From Maribacter stanieri (GTDB lineage: Bacteria; Bacteroidota; Bacteroidia; Flavobacteriales; Flavobacteriaceae), in assembly GCF_900112245.1 (NCBI RefSeq), contig NZ_FOYX01000001.1, forward strand, positions 917,856 through 981,855: DNA of 64,000 nucleotides. The letters are read 5' to 3'. The first letter of the stretch is position 1. Every line of letters begins with the position of its first letter. Shown in pieces: positions 43,124 through 52,290 of this stretch. Both the position numbers and the translations under genes were made by a program. The notes beneath the pieces are model-generated. The model had not been told where the DNA came from. It was given only the letters and a program-made list of their open reading frames with translations, and did no database searches.

Positions 43124-44131
43124 TTAAGCATTTAAGGCAGCAATGGCCTCTCTAATTTTGCCATCTAATTCCTCAAAAAGTTCAGGGTTATCTAAAAGTA
43201 GGTTTTTAACGGCATCACGACCTTGACCTAATTTTGTATCGCCGTAGCTAAACCATGACCCACTCTTTTTTACAATTTCGTATTCAACACCTAAGTCGAT
43301 AACTTCACCAACTTTAGAAATACCTTCACCATACATAATATCGAATTCAGTTGTACGGAAAGGTGGTGCCACTTTGTTCTTTACAACTTTAACTCTGGTC
43401 TTGTTACCTTGAACATTACCGTCTGTATCTTTTATTTGTGTAGATCTTCTAATATCTAAACGAACAGATGCGTAAAACTTAAGGGCATTACCACCAGTAG
43501 TAGTTTCTGGGTTACCGAACATTACACCAATTTTTTCACGTAATTGGTTAATAAAAATAACGGTACAATTGGTTTTACTGATAGACCCTGTTAGTTTTCT
43601 TAATGCTTGTGACATTAAACGTGCATGAAGACCCATTTTAGAATCTCCCATTTCTCCTTCAATTTCACTTTTAGGAGTCAATGCTGCAACTGAATCTATT
43701 ACTACAATATCTATAGCTCCTGAGCGAATTAGGTTATCAGCTATCTCTAAACCTTGCTCACCATTATCTGGTTGAGAAATAATTAAGTTGTCTATGTCTA
43801 CACCTAATTTTTGAGCATAAAAACGATCAAAAGCATGCTCTGCATCTATAAATGCAGCAATACCGCCATTTTTCTGTGCTTCTGCAATTGCATGTAGGGT
43901 CAATGTTGTTTTACCTGAAGATTCTGGTCCGTATATTTCAATTACCCTACCTCTTGGGTAGCCACCTACGCCTAATGCAATATCCAAACCTAATGAGCCA
44001 GAAGGTATCACTTCAACATCTGCAACAACACTATCACCCATTTTCATTACGGCGCCCTTACCGTAGGTCTTATCCATCTTGTCAAGGGTCAACTTTAATG
44101 CTTTTAATTTTGCTTCTTTTTCAGAACTCAT
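43124..44131 (-). CDS. recA: Recombinase RecA
   Basis: A 335-residue recombinase forming filaments on single-stranded DNA for repair and homologous recombination. Walker [10 protein letters not shown], the [14 protein letters not shown] signature and the loop-2 region [20 protein letters not shown] (quoted in part) are intact. The C-terminal tail is short and moderately acidic. A separate 80-base gap from the lipoprotein operon downstream. The upstream 373-base gap is shared with trhO. Confidence 0.97.
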   Translation of the reverse strand: MSSEKEAKLKALKLTLDKMDKTYGKGAVMKMGDSVVADVEVIPSGSLGLDIALGVGGYPRGRVIEIYGPESSGKTTLTLHAIAEAQKNGGIAAFIDAEHAFDRFYAQKLGVDIDNLIISQPDNGEQGLEIADNLIRSGAIDIVVIDSVAALTPKSEIEGEMGDSKMGLHARLMSQALRKLTGSISKTNCTVIFINQLREKIGVMFGNPETTTGGNALKFYASVRLDIRRSTQIKDTDGNVQGNKTRVKVVKNKVAPPFRTTEFDIMYGEGISKVGEVIDLGVEYEIVKKSGSWFSYGDTKLGQGRDAVKNLLLDNPELFEELDGKIREAIAALNA

Positions 44132-44349
44132 TTTCTATTTTTTTTGGAAAGCTAAATTACCAAATCTTTTTTGATTTGAATAATATTGAACCGATTACGC
44201 AACCATTTTAGTCAATAACTATCTTTTAGAAAATAGAAGTTACTTCATTGGTTATAAATAGCTGTTTTAGTGAATGCGATTATAGGTGGCTATATCCTTT
44301 TTATATTCTTTTAAGAATGCTATGAAAAAGAAAAAATGGAATAGTCGAT

Positions 44350-44384
44350 AAAGAGTCTTGTTACAAACAAGGCTCTTTTTTTAT
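44350..44384 (+). terminator. Terminator of a short unannotated transcript upstream of trhO
   Basis: GAGTCTTGTT (44353-44362) pairs with AACAAGGCTC (44366-44375, one G-U pair) around ACA, and eight T follow. The A-tract before the stem is short, so the plus-strand direction is favoured. Confidence 0.75.
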
Positions 44385-44436
44385 GCTTTAAAGTGGTTAA
44401 CCTTAATAAAATAGGTGCTTTTTTCAATATTATAGT

Positions 44437-44444
44437 TATTTTTG
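44437..44444 (+). promoter_or_regulatory. -7 box of trhO promoter
   Basis: TATTTTTG matches TAnnTTTG. It lies downstream of the terminator at 44350 and 60 bases before the trhO ATG. No clear TTG at -33 distance. Confidence 0.45.
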
Positions 44445-44504
44445 CCATTCGAATTTTTTCTATAAACCTTCTGTCCATTGGCAGACTTAAATTATTAGTA
44501 TAGC

Positions 44505-45536
44505 ATGCAACTGTACAATACGTTAAGTGCAATAGAAAGAGCAGCTTTAATCGAAGAAGCGGGTAAGGAACGCCTTACTATCTCTTTCTATACTTATGCA
44601 CACATTGGTAATACCAACATTTTTAGAAATCACCTTTTTATTAACTGGAACGAGATGGATGTTCTTGGGCGAATTTATGTTGCTCATGAGGGTATTAATG
44701 CCCAACTTTCTGTACCAGCTGAAAATTTCAATGTTTTTAAAGAACATTTAGATAGTATTTCTTTTTTAGAGAATGTGCGTCTAAATATTGCCATTGAGCA
44801 AGACAATCTTTCCTTTTTAAAACTGAAAGTGAAAGTGCGTAATAAGATTGTAGCCGACGGATTAGAAGATAATTCTTTTGATGTCACCAATAAAGGTATT
44901 CATGTGGGTGCAGAACAATTTAATGAACTCATTGAAGATCCAGATACGGTTCTCGTAGATATGCGTAATCATTACGAGAGTGAAATTGGTCATTTCAAAA
45001 ATGCAATAACACCAGATGTAGATACGTTTAGAGATTCATTGGATATTATTGAGCGAGATTTAGCCGATCATAAAAAGGATAAAAAATTGGTCATGTATTG
45101 TACTGGTGGAATTCGTTGTGAAAAAGCTAGTGCCTATTATAAGCATAAAGGCTTTGAGCAAGTGTACCAGTTAGAAGGCGGAATCATTGAGTATACACGA
45201 CAGGTCGAAAATAACAATCTTGAAAATAAATTCAAGGGAAAGAATTTTGTTTTTGATCATCGTAGAGGTGAGCGAATTAGCGACGATGTTATTGCTAACT
45301 GTCATCAATGTGGCGAACCTTGCGACGAGCATGTAAATTGTGCTAACGAAGCTTGCCATTTACTGTTCATTCAATGTAAATCTTGTGCTGAAAAAATGAA
45401 CAACTGTTGTTCGGATAAATGTAAAGAGGTTCATGAACTACCTTTTGAGGAGCAAAAAGCCTTAAGAAAAGGTAAAGTTGTTAGTAATAAGATATTTAAA
45501 AAGGGTCGTTCAGAGGTGTTGAAGTTTAAAAAATAG
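44505..45536 (+). CDS. trhO: tRNA U34 hydroxylase TrhO (rhodanese family)
   Basis: A 343-residue enzyme that hydroxylates U34 in tRNA anticodons using a rhodanese domain. N-terminal ferredoxin-like domain about 15-115; rhodanese domain about 125-225 with the active-site loop YCTGGIRCEKAS (CxGGxRC). The C-terminal extension is Cys-rich with several CxxC pairs (CHQCGEPC, CKSCAEKM, CCSDKC), a probable zinc site typical of the longer UPF0176 proteins. Monocistronic by strand and gap. Confidence 0.93.
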   Translation: MQLYNTLSAIERAALIEEAGKERLTISFYTYAHIGNTNIFRNHLFINWNEMDVLGRIYVAHEGINAQLSVPAENFNVFKEHLDSISFLENVRLNIAIEQDNLSFLKLKVKVRNKIVADGLEDNSFDVTNKGIHVGAEQFNELIEDPDTVLVDMRNHYESEIGHFKNAITPDVDTFRDSLDIIERDLADHKKDKKLVMYCTGGIRCEKASAYYKHKGFEQVYQLEGGIIEYTRQVENNNLENKFKGKNFVFDHRRGERISDDVIANCHQCGEPCDEHVNCANEACHLLFIQCKSCAEKMNNCCSDKCKEVHELPFEEQKALRKGKVVSNKIFKKGRSEVLKFKK

Positions 45537-45780
45537 AGGCTAGAATTTGAAGTTGAATAGGGAGATAATACCTGGTTTTAATTTTTAAAAATAACAGATT
45601 TAAGGTTGTTGAATCTTGTTTTTTCAACTATCCCAAATTAAGGGTAAAGTCACTATTTAAAATAGTTGCCGTTAACTTAGCTTTTATTTCACATTAAAAA
45701 AACTGTATCTTTACCTATAAGTTTTTTATGAACCTTTTTTGGTGAATTTTAAAAGATTCGACCAAGTCAATATATATAAT

Positions 45781-46968
45781 ATGGGTTGTAGTAGTTGTTC
45801 TACCGGTAAGGATGGACAACCAAAGGGATGCAAGAACAACGGTACTTGCGGTACAGATGGTTGCAATAAATTGACAGTCTTTGACTGGCTTTCAAATATG
45901 TCGCTCCCTAATGGGGAACGACCATTCGATTTTGTTGAAGTACGATTTAAAAATAGTAGAAAAGAATTTTTTCAAAACACAGAGAATCTTTCACTTTCCA
46001 TTGGCGATATAGTTGCCACACAAGCACAATCAGGTCATGATATTGGTATGGTTACCTTAACAGGTGAACTTGTACGTGTGCAAATGAAGCGAAAGAAAGA
46101 ATCTTTCACTGTTGAAGATGCTCCAAAAGTCTACAGAAAAGCTAGTCAGAAAGACATAGATATTTGGCAGAAATGTCGTGATCGAGAAGAAGAAATAAAG
46201 AAAAGAGCGCGTGAAATTGCTATTATCTTAAAGCTTCAAATGAAGATTTCTGATGTTGAATTTCAAGGAGATGGCTCTAAAGCTACGTTTTATTATACGG
46301 CAGATGAACGTGTAGATTTTCGTCAGCTTATAAAAGACATGGCAAAAGCATTCGGTATTCGTATAGAAATGCGTCAAATTGGGTATCGACAAGAAGCTCA
46401 AAGACTTGGTGGTATAGGGTCTTGTGGTAGAGAATTATGTTGTTCTACATGGCTAACAGATTTTAGGTCTGTAAGTACGTCTGCAGCTCGTTATCAGCAG
46501 TTATCATTGAATCCGCAAAAACTTGCTGGTCAATGCGGAAAATTAAAATGTTGTCTTAATTATGAGCTAGATGTTTATTTAGATGCTCTAAAAGATTTCC
46601 CTTCTCAAGATACTAAGTTATTTACCGATAAAGGACTCGCTTTTTGTCAAAAGACCGATATTTTTAAAGAGATGCTTTGGTTTTCATATAAAGAGGATCC
46701 GGGTAATTGGCACGTTCTTTCTAAAGATCAAGTAAATGAGATCTTAGAGAAAAACAAGAAGAAAGAAAAGGTAGCTAGTTTAGAAATGTACGCAATGGAA
46801 ATTGTCGTAGAAGAAAAAGTAGTTTTTGAAAATGTTGTTGGTCAAGATAGCTTAACACGTTTTGATAAACCTAAGGGTAGCGTCAATAGGAACAAAAATA
46901 AGAATCGGAATAGAAACCGAAATAAGAACAAGAACAAAAACCGTAACAAAAATCAGAAAAATGCGTAG
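45781..46968 (+). CDS. ricT: RicT/PSP1-domain iron-sulfur regulatory protein
   Basis: A 395-residue homologue of RicT (YaaT), part of the Ric complex of B. subtilis that carries Fe-S clusters and affects RNA processing and development. The start MGCSSCSTGKDGQPKGC is a flavobacterial hallmark, so I chose the ATG at 45781. The PSP1 domain spans about 60-290 with the Cys motifs GSCGRELCCSTWL and CGKLKCCLNYE. The last 27 residues are only Asn, Arg, Lys, Gln and Ala, a basic low-complexity tail. It overlaps gldH by 8 bases and leads the ricT-gldH-PBP operon. RicA/RicF partners are not in the window. Confidence 0.9.
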   Translation: MGCSSCSTGKDGQPKGCKNNGTCGTDGCNKLTVFDWLSNMSLPNGERPFDFVEVRFKNSRKEFFQNTENLSLSIGDIVATQAQSGHDIGMVTLTGELVRVQMKRKKESFTVEDAPKVYRKASQKDIDIWQKCRDREEEIKKRAREIAIILKLQMKISDVEFQGDGSKATFYYTADERVDFRQLIKDMAKAFGIRIEMRQIGYRQEAQRLGGIGSCGRELCCSTWLTDFRSVSTSAARYQQLSLNPQKLAGQCGKLKCCLNYELDVYLDALKDFPSQDTKLFTDKGLAFCQKTDIFKEMLWFSYKEDPGNWHVLSKDQVNEILEKNKKKEKVASLEMYAMEIVVEEKVVFENVVGQDSLTRFDKPKGSVNRNKNKNRNRNRNKNKNKNRNKNQKNA

Positions 46969-47446
46969 CTTATCTTGTTGCTTTTTAGCCTTAGTGCTTT
47001 TTGCATCTTGTGATAGTAATATTATAAAATCTGAATATCAAAGCTTAGAAGATGGTGTTTGGAATAAAGATAATGTACTAGAATTTTCCCTTTCCGAAAT
47101 GGATACCGTTTCTGGGCATGATATATTTATTAATGTTAGAAACGACAATACCTTTCCCTATAGTAACTTATTTATTATAGCTTCTATAACTACGCCAGAA
47201 GGTGAAGTGACTAAAGATACTTTAGAGTATGCTATGTCACTACCAGACGGTACTTGGTTAGGAAAAGGTAGTGGAAGTATCAAAGAAAATAAATTGTGGT
47301 ATAAAGAAAACATCGTTTTTTCATCTTCTGGCGTATATACTATTGAGGTATCACAGGCGATGCGTAAAAATGGTAATGTTTCTGGTGTAATTGGACTGGA
47401 AGGTATTACCGATGTAGGTATAGAAGTAACAAAAAGCACCCCTTAA
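46961..47446 (+). CDS. gldH: Gliding motility lipoprotein GldH
   Basis: A 161-residue lipoprotein needed for gliding and T9SS function in flavobacteria. The lipobox VLFASC puts the lipidated Cys at position 16. The mature part starts DSNIIKSEYQSLEDGVW and has the beta-rich GldH pattern (FINVRNDNTFPYSNLFIIAS). I chose ATG 46961; a longer reading would run through the low-complexity ricT tail in another frame. It overlaps ricT by 8 bases and precedes the PBP gene by 2 bases, the order usual in flavobacteria. Confidence 0.92.
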   Translation: MRSLSCCFLALVLFASCDSNIIKSEYQSLEDGVWNKDNVLEFSLSEMDTVSGHDIFINVRNDNTFPYSNLFIIASITTPEGEVTKDTLEYAMSLPDGTWLGKGSGSIKENKLWYKENIVFSSSGVYTIEVSQAMRKNGNVSGVIGLEGITDVGIEVTKSTP

Positions 47447-47448
47447 AA

Positions 47449-49794
47449 ATGGCAAAAGCGGTAAAGAAAAAAACAACCAATAATTTCTCCAAATTCATTA
47501 TGTGGTTTTGGATTTTATTTGCGTCAGGTATTGCCTTAGTCGGATTAATATTCTTGTCTGCCTCTTGGGGTTTGTTCGGTGAACTTCCTCCTTATGAGTA
47601 TTTAGAAAATCCGCAGACGAACTTAGCCTCTCAAATTATATCTTCTGATGGTAATTTGCTTGGTAAATTTTATTTAGACGATAACCGTACAGATGTAAAG
47701 TTTGATGATTTACCAGAGAATTTGGTAAATGCATTGATTGCAACTGAAGATGCACGTTTTAAAGATCATTCTGGTATTGATGCAAGAGGTACATTTAGGG
47801 CATTTGCATATTTAGGGAGCAAAGGTGGCGCAAGTACAATATCTCAGCAATTGGCACGTCAACTATTTGTTGGGGTTCGTTCTAGAAGTAAGTTCGATGC
47901 TATAAAACAGAAAATAAAAGAATGGGTTTTAGCAATTAGATTAGAACGTAGTTATACCAAAGAAGAGATTATAAGTATGTATTTTAATATATACGATTTT
48001 GGTAATAATGCGGATGGTATTCGTTCGGCAGCTCGTATTTATTTTGGTAAAGAACCAAAAGATCTGAAGACAGAAGAGTCGGCAATGTTAGTGGGTATGT
48101 TTAAAAACTCATCACTTTTCAATCCACTTCGAAGAGAAGAAATGGTAAAGAATCGTAGAGATGTTGTTTTGGCTCAAATGGCAAAATATGACTTCATTAC
48201 AGAAGTAGAAAAAGATTCGCTACAGGCTATGAAAATGGATATTAATTACAATCCAGAAACGCATAGTGTTGGTTTGGCTACTTATTTTAGAATGTATCTA
48301 CAGCGTTTTATGAAAGACTGGATAAACAAGAATCCGAAACCAGCTATTGGAGACGAATCTGACAGATACAATCTTTACTTAGACGGACTCAAAATTTACA
48401 CGACCATTGATTCTAAAATGCAGGCTAATGCAGAAGAAGCTGTCAATGAACATATGACAAAATTACAAGCTGAGTTTTTTCATCAGAATACCCCTGATAG
48501 AAATAAGACAGCACCTTTCTTAGATATTACACCTGAAGAAACTAAAGGTATAATGGAACGTGCCATGAAATCTTCGCCTAGATGGAAAATCATGGAAAGT
48601 GCTGGTAAATCTGAAAAGGAAATTCGTGAGTCTTTTGATAAGAAGACCGAAATGACGGTTTTTGATTGGAAAAGTCCTACTAAAGAAAAAGATACTATTC
48701 TTACACCTAGAGATTCTATTCGTTATTACAAAGCTTTTTTAAGAACGGCAATGATGTCAATGGAACCACAAACAGGTCATGTTAAAGCGTGGGTCGGTGG
48801 TATTAATTACAAGCATTTTCAATATGATAATGTAATTCAAGGAGCAAGACAGGCGGGTTCTACGTTTAAACCATTTGTATACGCGGCAGCAATTGATCAA
48901 TTGCGACTGTCGCCTTGTGAGACTCGCCCAGATACGCAATATTGTATAGAGGCTGGTAAGCATGGTAACGTTGAGCCTTGGTGCCCAAGAAACTCCGATA
49001 TGAAGTATTCAGGAACTAGTTATACCTTAAAAAGAGCTTTAGCAAATTCTGTGAATACAGTTACTGCTCAATTAATAGATGAGGTTGGTCCAAAATCTGT
49101 GGTAAGCATGGTTCGTAACTTAGGGTTATCTGGAGATATTTTAGAAGTGCCTTCTATTGCGTTAGGAGCTTTGGATGTAAATGTCTATGAAATGGTAGGT
49201 GCATATGGTGCTTTTGCCAATCAAGGGGTTTATGTAAAACCAGTTATGGTTACACGTATTGAAAATAAAGACGGAACGGTATTGTATGAATATGTGCCGG
49301 AAACTAAAGATGTATTGAGTAAAGATGTTTCGTACGCTATTTTAGATTTAATGAAAGGCGTAACTCAAGGTGGTTCTGGTACACGCTTACGAACGACAAA
49401 TGCTAATAAATGGAGACCTGAATATGATGAAATTATTACAGGTTACCCTTATGAATTAACTAACCCTATTGCTGGTAAAACAGGTACAACCCAAAATAAT
49501 AGTGATGGTTGGTTTATGGGTATGGTTCCAAATTTAGTTACCGGTGTTTGGGTAGGTGGAGAGGAAAGAGCCGTTCACTTTAAAAGCATTACTTACGGTC
49601 AAGGAGCATCAATGGCTTTACCTATTTGGGGTCTTTATATGACAAAAAATTATGCTGATGAAGAATTAGGTATTTCTAAAGAAGATTTTGAGAAGCCAAG
49701 TAATATGTCTATCGAGATTGATTGCGATAAGTTTGCTGAAGGTATTAAGAAAGACAATGATATTGAAGACGACTTAGAAGATTTAGATTTTTAA
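47449..49794 (+). CDS. Class A penicillin-binding protein (PBP1A-like)
   Basis: A 781-residue bifunctional peptidoglycan synthase. Basic cytoplasmic start, one helix near 17-38, GT51 glycosyltransferase about 60-240 (catalytic Glu in ATEDARF; GGASTISQQLARQLF), then the transpeptidase with nucleophile motif STFKP, SVNT (SxN) and KTGTT. A Asp/Glu-rich C-terminus follows. It is coupled to gldH by a 2-base gap, so wall synthesis and gliding lipoprotein are made from one message. A strong terminator follows. Confidence 0.96.
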   Translation: MAKAVKKKTTNNFSKFIMWFWILFASGIALVGLIFLSASWGLFGELPPYEYLENPQTNLASQIISSDGNLLGKFYLDDNRTDVKFDDLPENLVNALIATEDARFKDHSGIDARGTFRAFAYLGSKGGASTISQQLARQLFVGVRSRSKFDAIKQKIKEWVLAIRLERSYTKEEIISMYFNIYDFGNNADGIRSAARIYFGKEPKDLKTEESAMLVGMFKNSSLFNPLRREEMVKNRRDVVLAQMAKYDFITEVEKDSLQAMKMDINYNPETHSVGLATYFRMYLQRFMKDWINKNPKPAIGDESDRYNLYLDGLKIYTTIDSKMQANAEEAVNEHMTKLQAEFFHQNTPDRNKTAPFLDITPEETKGIMERAMKSSPRWKIMESAGKSEKEIRESFDKKTEMTVFDWKSPTKEKDTILTPRDSIRYYKAFLRTAMMSMEPQTGHVKAWVGGINYKHFQYDNVIQGARQAGSTFKPFVYAAAIDQLRLSPCETRPDTQYCIEAGKHGNVEPWCPRNSDMKYSGTSYTLKRALANSVNTVTAQLIDEVGPKSVVSMVRNLGLSGDILEVPSIALGALDVNVYEMVGAYGAFANQGVYVKPVMVTRIENKDGTVLYEYVPETKDVLSKDVSYAILDLMKGVTQGGSGTRLRTTNANKWRPEYDEIITGYPYELTNPIAGKTGTTQNNSDGWFMGMVPNLVTGVWVGGEERAVHFKSITYGQGASMALPIWGLYMTKNYADEELGISKEDFEKPSNMSIEIDCDKFAEGIKKDNDIEDDLEDLDF

Positions 49795-49814
49795 TAGAAC
49801 ACCAAAGCATATTT

Positions 49815-49848
49815 AAAAAGGTCTTAGCATTCGCTAAGACCTTTTTTT
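49815..49848 (+). terminator. Terminator of the ricT-gldH-PBP operon
   Basis: AAAAAGGTCTTAGC (49815-49828) pairs perfectly with GCTAAGACCTTTTT (49833-49846) around ATTC, followed by T. A 14-pair stem. Confidence 0.92.
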
Positions 49849-49900
49849 ATTTTATCCCATTTATAATCGGTATTTTAGTAACAAGATAATTAAGAATAAA

Positions 49901-50599
49901 ATGATACGTAAAACAGTAACGAATGTAACCGATGCATTAGCTGGAGTACAAGATGGAATGACCTTTATGTTAGGTGGTTTCGGTCTTTGTGGTATTCCTG
50001 AAAATGCTATTAGCGAGTTAGTAAGATTAGGTGTAAAGGATATTACTTGCATTTCTAATAATGCTGGAGTAGATGATTTTGGCTTGGGATTATTGTTGCA
50101 TCAACATCAAATAAAAAAAATGGTGTCATCATATGTAGGGGAGAATGATGAGTTTGAACGCCAAATGCTTAGTGGGGAATTGGAAGTAGAATTAACTCCA
50201 CAAGGTACTTTAGCAGAGAAATGTAGAGCGGCACAAGCCGGTTTTCCTGCATTTTTTACTCCTGCAGGTTACGGTACCGAAGTTGCCGAAGGAAAAGAGG
50301 TTCGTGAGTTTGATGGAAAAATGTACATTTTAGAAGAGGCTTTTAAGGCAGATTTTGCATTTGTAAAGGCGTGGAAGGGCGATGCTGCCGGTAATTTGAT
50401 TTTCAAGGGTACTGCAAGAAACTTTAATCCTTGTATGTGTGGTGCAGCGACTATTACTGTGGCTGAGGTTGAAGAGTTAGTTCCTGAAGGGGAATTAGAT
50501 CCTAACCAAATACATATTCCCGGAATTTTTGTGCAACGCATTTTTCAAGGAAAAGATTACGAAAAAAGAATAGAACAAAGAACTGTACGTCAAAAATAA
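49901..50599 (+). CDS. scoA: 3-oxoacid CoA-transferase subunit A
   Basis: A 232-residue subunit of a succinyl-CoA:3-oxoacid (or acetate:acetoacetate) CoA-transferase. The start with [18 protein letters not shown] and the [17 protein letters not shown] block are typical of subunit A. It needs subunit B encoded 4 bases after. Together they activate acetoacetate for use as carbon source, or move CoA in ketone-body and branched-chain breakdown. Confidence 0.93.
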   Translation: MIRKTVTNVTDALAGVQDGMTFMLGGFGLCGIPENAISELVRLGVKDITCISNNAGVDDFGLGLLLHQHQIKKMVSSYVGENDEFERQMLSGELEVELTPQGTLAEKCRAAQAGFPAFFTPAGYGTEVAEGKEVREFDGKMYILEEAFKADFAFVKAWKGDAAGNLIFKGTARNFNPCMCGAATITVAEVEELVPEGELDPNQIHIPGIFVQRIFQGKDYEKRIEQRTVRQK

Positions 50600-50603
50600 G
50601 CTC

Positions 50604-51257
50604 ATGTTAGATAAAAACGGAATTGCAAAAAGAATTGCACAAGAAGTGGAAGACGGCTATTATGTAAACCTTGGTATAGGTATACCAACTTTGGTTGCAA
50701 ATTATGTTCGGGATGATATAAGTGTAGAATTTCAAAGTGAAAATGGAATCTTGGGTATGGGTCCTTTTCCTATAGAAGGAGAGGAAGATGCAGATTTGAT
50801 TAATGCAGGAAAACAAACCATTACTGCTTTACCTGGTGCATCTTATTTTGATTCTGCTACTAGTTTTGCCATGATCAGAGGAAAGCACGTAGACCTTACT
50901 ATTTTGGGTGCTATGGAAGTTTCAGAGAATGGTGACATAGCCAATTGGAAGATTCCCGGTAAAATGGTAAAAGGTATGGGTGGTGCAATGGATTTGGTTG
51001 CGTCTGCAGAGAATATTATTGTAGCTATGATGCATACAAATAGAGCAGGTGAGTCTAAACTTTTAAAAAGATGTAGTTTGCCTTTAACAGGTGTTGGTTG
51101 CGTTAAAAAGATCGTTACAAATTTAGCGGTGTTAGAAGTAACGGAAGATGGATTCTTATTATTAGAAAGAGCTCCTGGTGTAACCGTAGAAGATATTAAA
51201 GCTGCTACAGAAGGTAATTTAATTGTTAAAGAGGATATTTTAGAGATGAATGTTTAG
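50604..51257 (+). CDS. scoB: 3-oxoacid CoA-transferase subunit B
   Basis: A 217-residue catalytic subunit. The active Glu lies in EFQSENGILGMGP; the GIGIPTLV start and the HTNRAGESKLLKRCSLPLTG block (quoted in part) are conserved. Operon with scoA (4-base gap). No thiolase or hydroxybutyrate dehydrogenase gene lies nearby. Confidence 0.94.
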   Translation: MLDKNGIAKRIAQEVEDGYYVNLGIGIPTLVANYVRDDISVEFQSENGILGMGPFPIEGEEDADLINAGKQTITALPGASYFDSATSFAMIRGKHVDLTILGAMEVSENGDIANWKIPGKMVKGMGGAMDLVASAENIIVAMMHTNRAGESKLLKRCSLPLTGVGCVKKIVTNLAVLEVTEDGFLLLERAPGVTVEDIKAATEGNLIVKEDILEMNV

Positions 51258-51324
51258 GTAAATCATCGGTAAATTGTGCTTTTCAATTTTTTCACAACAT
51301 GTTATAATCACTACACAACAATTA

Positions 51325-51357
51325 TTGTAAAAAACGAGGATAACCAATGTATATTTA
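51325..51357 (+). promoter_or_regulatory. Promoter of the 35-codon ORF
   Basis: TTG at 51325-51327 and TATATTTA at 51350-51357, 22 bases apart, fit TTG-N17-23-TAnnTTTG with one mismatch at the last base. The predicted start near 51364 gives a leader of about 36 bases. Confidence 0.55.
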
Positions 51358-51399
51358 AAACTCAATTATACCCCATAACCTATTAATTACTTAACCATC

Positions 51400-51507
51400 A
51401 TGAATTCTCAAATTAACCACACCGCTAACGAAAACAAAATTCAAGTTTATAGAAATGACTTTTTTAGTGGATTCTTAAGACTAACTAAAAAGTTATTTAT
51501 GTTATAA
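51400..51507 (+). CDS. Small protein of 35 residues, unknown function
   Basis: A short ORF starting ATG at 51400 and ending TAA at 51507. It reads MNSQINHTANENKIQVYRN then DFFSGFLRLTKKLFML. The first half is polar and Asn-rich; the second half, about DFFSGFLRLTKKLFML, would form a basic amphipathic helix. It has a promoter-like sequence upstream and a strong terminator 19 bases after the stop, so it forms a complete transcription unit in a gap that is otherwise empty. No family recognised. It could instead be a non-coding RNA; the clean A-rich start region favours translation. Confidence 0.5.
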   Translation: MNSQINHTANENKIQVYRNDFFSGFLRLTKKLFML

Positions 51508-51525
51508 ATTACTTTTTACAATTTT

Positions 51526-51560
51526 AAAAGAGCGACTTATTTAAGTCGCTCTTTTTTTTT
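51526..51560 (+). terminator. Terminator after the 35-codon ORF
   Basis: AAAAGAGCGACTT (51526-51538) pairs perfectly with AAGTCGCTCTTTT (51543-51555) around ATTT, with a run of ten T. A very strong terminator, 19 bases after the small ORF and about 270 after scoB. Confidence 0.9.
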
Positions 51561-51700
51561 GCTCATTTTTCACCTTAGTAGCTATAATTCTAAACGGTAT
51601 TCATTCTATTATTCTGTGTGAAAAGAATTTATCTTTTCTGTTGATGAACTAACTTTATAAGGTTCACCACAGTTTTAATACATTTTACCACAAATATTAT

Positions 51701-51728
51701 TTTGTAAGAAAAAGACTACATATATTTG
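51701..51728 (+). promoter_or_regulatory. Promoter of the 121-residue lipoprotein gene
   Basis: TTTG at 51701-51704 and TATATTTG at 51721-51728 (a perfect -7 box). The spacer is 16, one short of the usual 17-23. Leader about 45 bases to the ATG at 51779. Confidence 0.5.
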
Positions 51729-51778
51729 AAATGTAATAAAGAGTGAATCCCAAATCGCTTTTTGAAACTTAACCTAAA

Positions 51779-52144
51779 ATGAAGTATTTATTAAGTTGTC
51801 TTGTCTTGTTGGTAGTAGCTACCTCATGTTCAAAAATCGAAGAAAATAATGATCCTATTATTGGTATTTGGCAACATACGGTAAAAACCGCTACCAATAC
51901 AAATAAGATGGTAGTTGATAATGAAGAATGGATATTTAACGATGTCTATTTAGGAAGGTTTCATGGTTATAAGAACGGTCAAGTTGTATACCTAACAGAT
52001 TTCAACTGGAGTGTAAATGGTTCTATTTATACTGTAAGTTACCCTGGTACAGATTTTCCAGATGATTTTGTAGAAATGCAGAAAACCGATGAAGGAGTAC
52101 TGCTGATTAGAACAGAAGGTAAAATATTCGCAGAAAAACAGTAA
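51779..52144 (+). CDS. Lipocalin-like small lipoprotein
   Basis: A 121-residue lipoprotein with Cys17 in the lipobox VVATSC. The mature start NNDPIIGIWQHTV resembles the GxW motif of lipocalin-like domains, and strands alternate through to the end. Function unknown. It stands alone between its own promoter and a terminator at 52252. Confidence 0.75.
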   Translation: MKYLLSCLVLLVVATSCSKIEENNDPIIGIWQHTVKTATNTNKMVVDNEEWIFNDVYLGRFHGYKNGQVVYLTDFNWSVNGSIYTVSYPGTDFPDDFVEMQKTDEGVLLIRTEGKIFAEKQ

Positions 52145-52251
52145 TAAGTTCGCAATTGAAAAATGCCCATGAACACTTGTATTGTACATAATTGACAATA
52201 CACAGTATAATAAATTACCAAATCAACCTTTTTATAACATTTCCCCCGAAT

Positions 52252-52279
52252 AGGAGCAAAGTAATTTGCTCCTTTTTTT
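52252..52279 (+). terminator. Terminator upstream of the GNAT gene
   Basis: AGGAGCAAA (52252-52260) pairs perfectly with TTTGCTCCT (52265-52273) around GTAA, followed by seven T. It ends about 12 bases before the GNAT ATG. In the 107-base gap before it lies TGTATTGT (52178-52185) / ACAATACA (52195-52202), a second small palindrome. Confidence 0.85.
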
Positions 52280-52290
52280 ATTTTAGTGGT

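Larger units (their letters stand above)
44132..44504. other. Divergent recA/trhO intergenic region with an internal terminator
   Basis: This 373-base stretch holds, on the plus strand, a 9-codon ORF (44322-44351, reading MKKKKWNSR), a strong terminator at 44350-44384 and a perfect -7 box for trhO at 44437-44444. The terminator has no annotated gene in front of it, so a short transcript is likely here. A weak recA -7-like box TAATTTAG lies on the minus strand near 44150. No LexA-like palindrome was seen. Confidence 0.5.

Noticed and set aside
44132..44200. LexA-type SOS box upstream of recA
   Set aside because: No CTGT-N8-ACAG or GAAC-N4-GTTC palindrome is present in the gap.
43852..44211. 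119-residue plus-strand ORF opposite the recA start
   Set aside because: Antisense to recA and rich in Leu/Gln/His as expected of a shadow frame.
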